Positions 5,091-6,836 of a stretch of 6,836 nt of DNA are shown here, in pieces. The position numbers were made by a program, and so were the translations under genes. Numbering within the stretch: the stretch's first letter is position 1; each line of letters starts with the position of its first letter. The notes under the pieces were generated by a model. That model was not told the origin of the DNA, did not search any database, and saw only the letters and a list, made by a program, of their open reading frames with translations. The DNA is from an uncultured Megasphaera sp. (GTDB lineage: Bacteria; Bacillota; Negativicutes; Veillonellales; Megasphaeraceae): contig NZ_CATWFF010000113.1 in assembly GCF_958350005.1 (NCBI RefSeq), forward strand, positions 1 to 6,836, given 5' to 3'.

Positions 5091-6581
5091 ATGGCAACAG
5101 CAACGGAAACGGAAATAACGACACATCGTTCCAGCCTGCTTCGCAGTGAAGACTGGTGGGCTGTATGGCTGGGACTGTTTATCTTTGCTCTGGGCGCAGG
5201 GCGAATCTGGAATCTTGATATTCTCGGCTGGGTTACGAAATTCGGCGTATGGATCGATCCGACCACATCCATTGCGGCAAACTCCAAGAGTTTCGCCTGG
5301 CTCGGCGGCATTGGCTCGGTCATTGCGACCTATGTGTTTACCCTGGTCATTACATCTATTGGGGCTCATTTCATGGGCAACAAAGTCAAGAAATTTGCCC
5401 TTGGCTTTACGGTTATTTACTGGATTATGATTCTGACCAATATTCTGGGCAACTACGCCTACCTGGCAGCAACGCCGAATAAACGGGAAGCCTTCCACAT
5501 TGGCTGGTCCCTGAGTCTCGGCGAACTGGGCTTCGTCTTCGCCCTCATTGCCGGCCTGATTATTGGCAACTTCTTCCCGAAAGTAACGAAGTTCCTGTCT
5601 GATGCAGCAAAGCCGGAATGGTACATCAAAACAGGGATTGTTATTCTGGGCATGAACATCGGCATTCAGACGATCAGCGCCATGAACCTGGCCAGCACGG
5701 TCATTATCCGCGGCATGTGCGCCGTCGTTGAAGCCTATCTGATTTACTGGCCTATTGTATACTTTATTGCCCGCAAGTTCTTTAAATTTACGCCGGAATG
5801 GGCAGCTCCCATGGCTTCCGGTATTTCCATCTGCGGCGTTGCAGCTGCTATTGCAACGGGCAGTGCTATTCGGGCCCGTCAGATTATTCCGACCATTCTG
5901 GCTTCGGTTATTATCGTATTCGTAGCTGTAGAATTGTTGATTCTGCCTTTTGCAGCGGCCTATTTCCTGCCCAGTGAACCCATGGTTGCCGGTTCGTGGC
6001 TCGGCCTGGTCGTCAAAAGTGACGGCGGTGCTGTCGCATCCGGTGCCATTGCCGATACGCTGATCCGCAACAATGCGCTCCAGCAGTTTGGCGTCAACTA
6101 CCAGGAAGGATGGATTCTGATGGCTACGACGACATCTAAAGTCTTTATCGACGTCTTCATCGGCGTATGGTCCTTTATCCTGGCCATTGTATGGTCTGTA
6201 TACCATCTCAACAGCCGCAGCGCAGCCGCCGCAGCCAGTGGCAGTGACAAGGTTTCCAAACGGGAAATCTGGGAACGGTTCCCTAAATTCATTATCGGCT
6301 TTGTCGCCGCTCTGGTTATCATCTTTTTGGCAGGCTATACGAATCCTGATATTGTCGCCAACGCCAAAGCCGGAGCCGGTCAGGCCAACCTCCTGCGGGC
6401 CATCTTCTTTGGTCTCTGCTTCTTCTCCATTGGCCTGGTTACGAATGTCCGCAAACTGTGGAATGCCGGTCTTGGCCGTGTCGTCGGCGTCTATGCCGTC
6501 GCACTCCTGGGCTTTATCATCTGGGTCGGCCTGTTCATTTCCTATATTTTCTATCATGGCATTGTTCCGCCAACCATTTAA
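5091..6581 (+). CDS. YeiH-family multi-pass membrane transporter, SAM-riboswitch controlled
   Basis: This inner-membrane protein of 496 residues belongs to the YeiH group (PF03601), often labelled 'putative sulfate exporter'; the true substrate is not established. The start is ATG 5091, six bases after AGAGGTG (5078-5084); the in-frame GTG at 5082 lies inside that ribosome binding site. About 12 hydrophobic spans are visible, roughly at 24-41, 72-92, 102-122, 143-161, 181-199, 203-226, 244-262, 266-292, 351-371, 398-415, 434-452 and 464-488. Family signatures are the glycine/cysteine-rich SGISICGVAAAIATG (243-257) and GSWLGLVVKSDGGAVASG (301-318). It is longer than E. coli YeiH (about 350 residues), with extra N-terminal sequence and an Ala/Ser-rich loop at 376-390. 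Control by a SAM-I riboswitch and a poly-Cys leader suggests transport of a sulfur compound such as a methionine or cysteine precursor, sulfonate or sulfite. A 73-residue membrane protein follows 33 bases later. Confidence 0.88.
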   Translation: MATATETEITTHRSSLLRSEDWWAVWLGLFIFALGAGRIWNLDILGWVTKFGVWIDPTTSIAANSKSFAWLGGIGSVIATYVFTLVITSIGAHFMGNKVKKFALGFTVIYWIMILTNILGNYAYLAATPNKREAFHIGWSLSLGELGFVFALIAGLIIGNFFPKVTKFLSDAAKPEWYIKTGIVILGMNIGIQTISAMNLASTVIIRGMCAVVEAYLIYWPIVYFIARKFFKFTPEWAAPMASGISICGVAAAIATGSAIRARQIIPTILASVIIVFVAVELLILPFAAAYFLPSEPMVAGSWLGLVVKSDGGAVASGAIADTLIRNNALQQFGVNYQEGWILMATTTSKVFIDVFIGVWSFILAIVWSVYHLNSRSAAAAASGSDKVSKREIWERFPKFIIGFVAALVIIFLAGYTNPDIVANAKAGAGQANLLRAIFFGLCFFSIGLVTNVRKLWNAGLGRVVGVYAVALLGFIIWVGLFISYIFYHGIVPPTI

Positions 6582-6614
6582 CCCTGTTGGCACACACGAA
6601 AGGAGATATGTCTT

Positions 6615-6836
6615 ATGGCAACGAATACCATTACGTCATCTGCTTCGACAGCTGATGAATACTACTACAAACATACAAACGATCAGGTCAGCAAACAGAC
6701 CAATCAGGCACAGATTGATCAGGATGCAGACGAATATTTTGAACTGCAGCCCATTGAAAAGAAGCTCTGCGCATACTCGCTGGGCCTGGGCATTGTCCTG
6801 ATGATCATCTTCATCATTACCTTTGAAGTCCTGTAA
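6615..6836 (+). CDS. Small single-span membrane protein, putative transporter partner
   Basis: I do not recognise a named family. The protein has 73 residues: a polar, Tyr/Asp/Gln-rich N-terminal half (1-47), a basic pair (Lys49-Lys50), then one hydrophobic span (about 52-72, LCAYSLGLGIVLMIIFIITF), ending almost at the membrane edge. The positive-inside rule suggests the polar part faces the cytoplasm. The start ATG 6615 follows GAAAGGAGAT with nine bases between AGGAG and ATG; an ATG at 6608 in another frame is too close to that site. It begins 33 bases after the YeiH-family gene, with no terminator between, so the two are probably one transcript under the same riboswitch. Several secondary transporters need tiny one-span subunits (MetS with MetP, KdpF with Kdp), so an accessory subunit is a reasonable inference. 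Its N-terminus (MATNT) resembles that of the transporter (MATAT). The stop codon is the last codon of the window. Confidence 0.75.
   Translation: MATNTITSSASTADEYYYKHTNDQVSKQTNQAQIDQDADEYFELQPIEKKLCAYSLGLGIVLMIIFIITFEVL

Noticed and set aside
5007..6593. 528-residue open frame on the - strand opposite the transporter
   Set aside because: It is a shadow of the YeiH-family gene: low-complexity Asn/Asp/Gly-rich translation without domains, and the + strand frame has membrane spans, a ribosome binding site and a riboswitch.

Overview
The window suggests a Gram-negative-type Firmicute of the Negativicutes (Megasphaera/Dialister-like). This is an inference from the moderately GC-rich coding style, AGGAG-type ribosome binding sites, an S-box (SAM-I) leader and an Rpn-type nuclease with an EGR-rich tail. 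No marker gene fixes the species. All supportable genes are on the + strand.

Layout. Bases 1-460 hold no convincing gene. They carry nested long inverted repeats that could fold as a large RNA: a 23-pair outer helix closes a region with a ~30-pair inner helix and several small hairpins. A well-placed ribosome binding site at 451-459 then opens a short reading frame that breaks into three frames up to 774, so this is a degenerate gene. A terminator-like hairpin at 817-861 separates it from a secreted type-B carboxylesterase (939-2702). The gap 2703-3176 contains two hairpins, one a strong terminator, and a good promoter for an Rpn/PD-(D/E)XK nuclease-family gene (3177-4046). A GNAT acetyltransferase follows (4117-4638).

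The most interesting part is 4639-6836. A near-consensus promoter (4680-4708), whose -35 box lies inside a palindrome, is followed by a 23-codon upstream ORF (4785-4856) with a good ribosome binding site and four consecutive cysteine codons (six Cys in all). Those Cys codons form one arm of a predicted hairpin. About 35 nt further on is a SAM-I riboswitch (about 4891-4990) with an intrinsic terminator (5021-5049) and a visible antiterminator pairing. This leader precedes a YeiH-family (PF03601) multi-pass transporter (5091-6581) and a 73-residue single-span membrane protein (6615-6836), which is closely spaced and probably co-transcribed.

Together this looks like a sulfur-responsive transport operon that may read two signals in series: cysteine supply through the poly-Cys leader peptide, and SAM through the riboswitch. 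The riboswitch is well supported by the sequence. The leader peptide is supported by its reading frame, ribosome binding site and position, but its function is inferred. The transported substrate is unknown.
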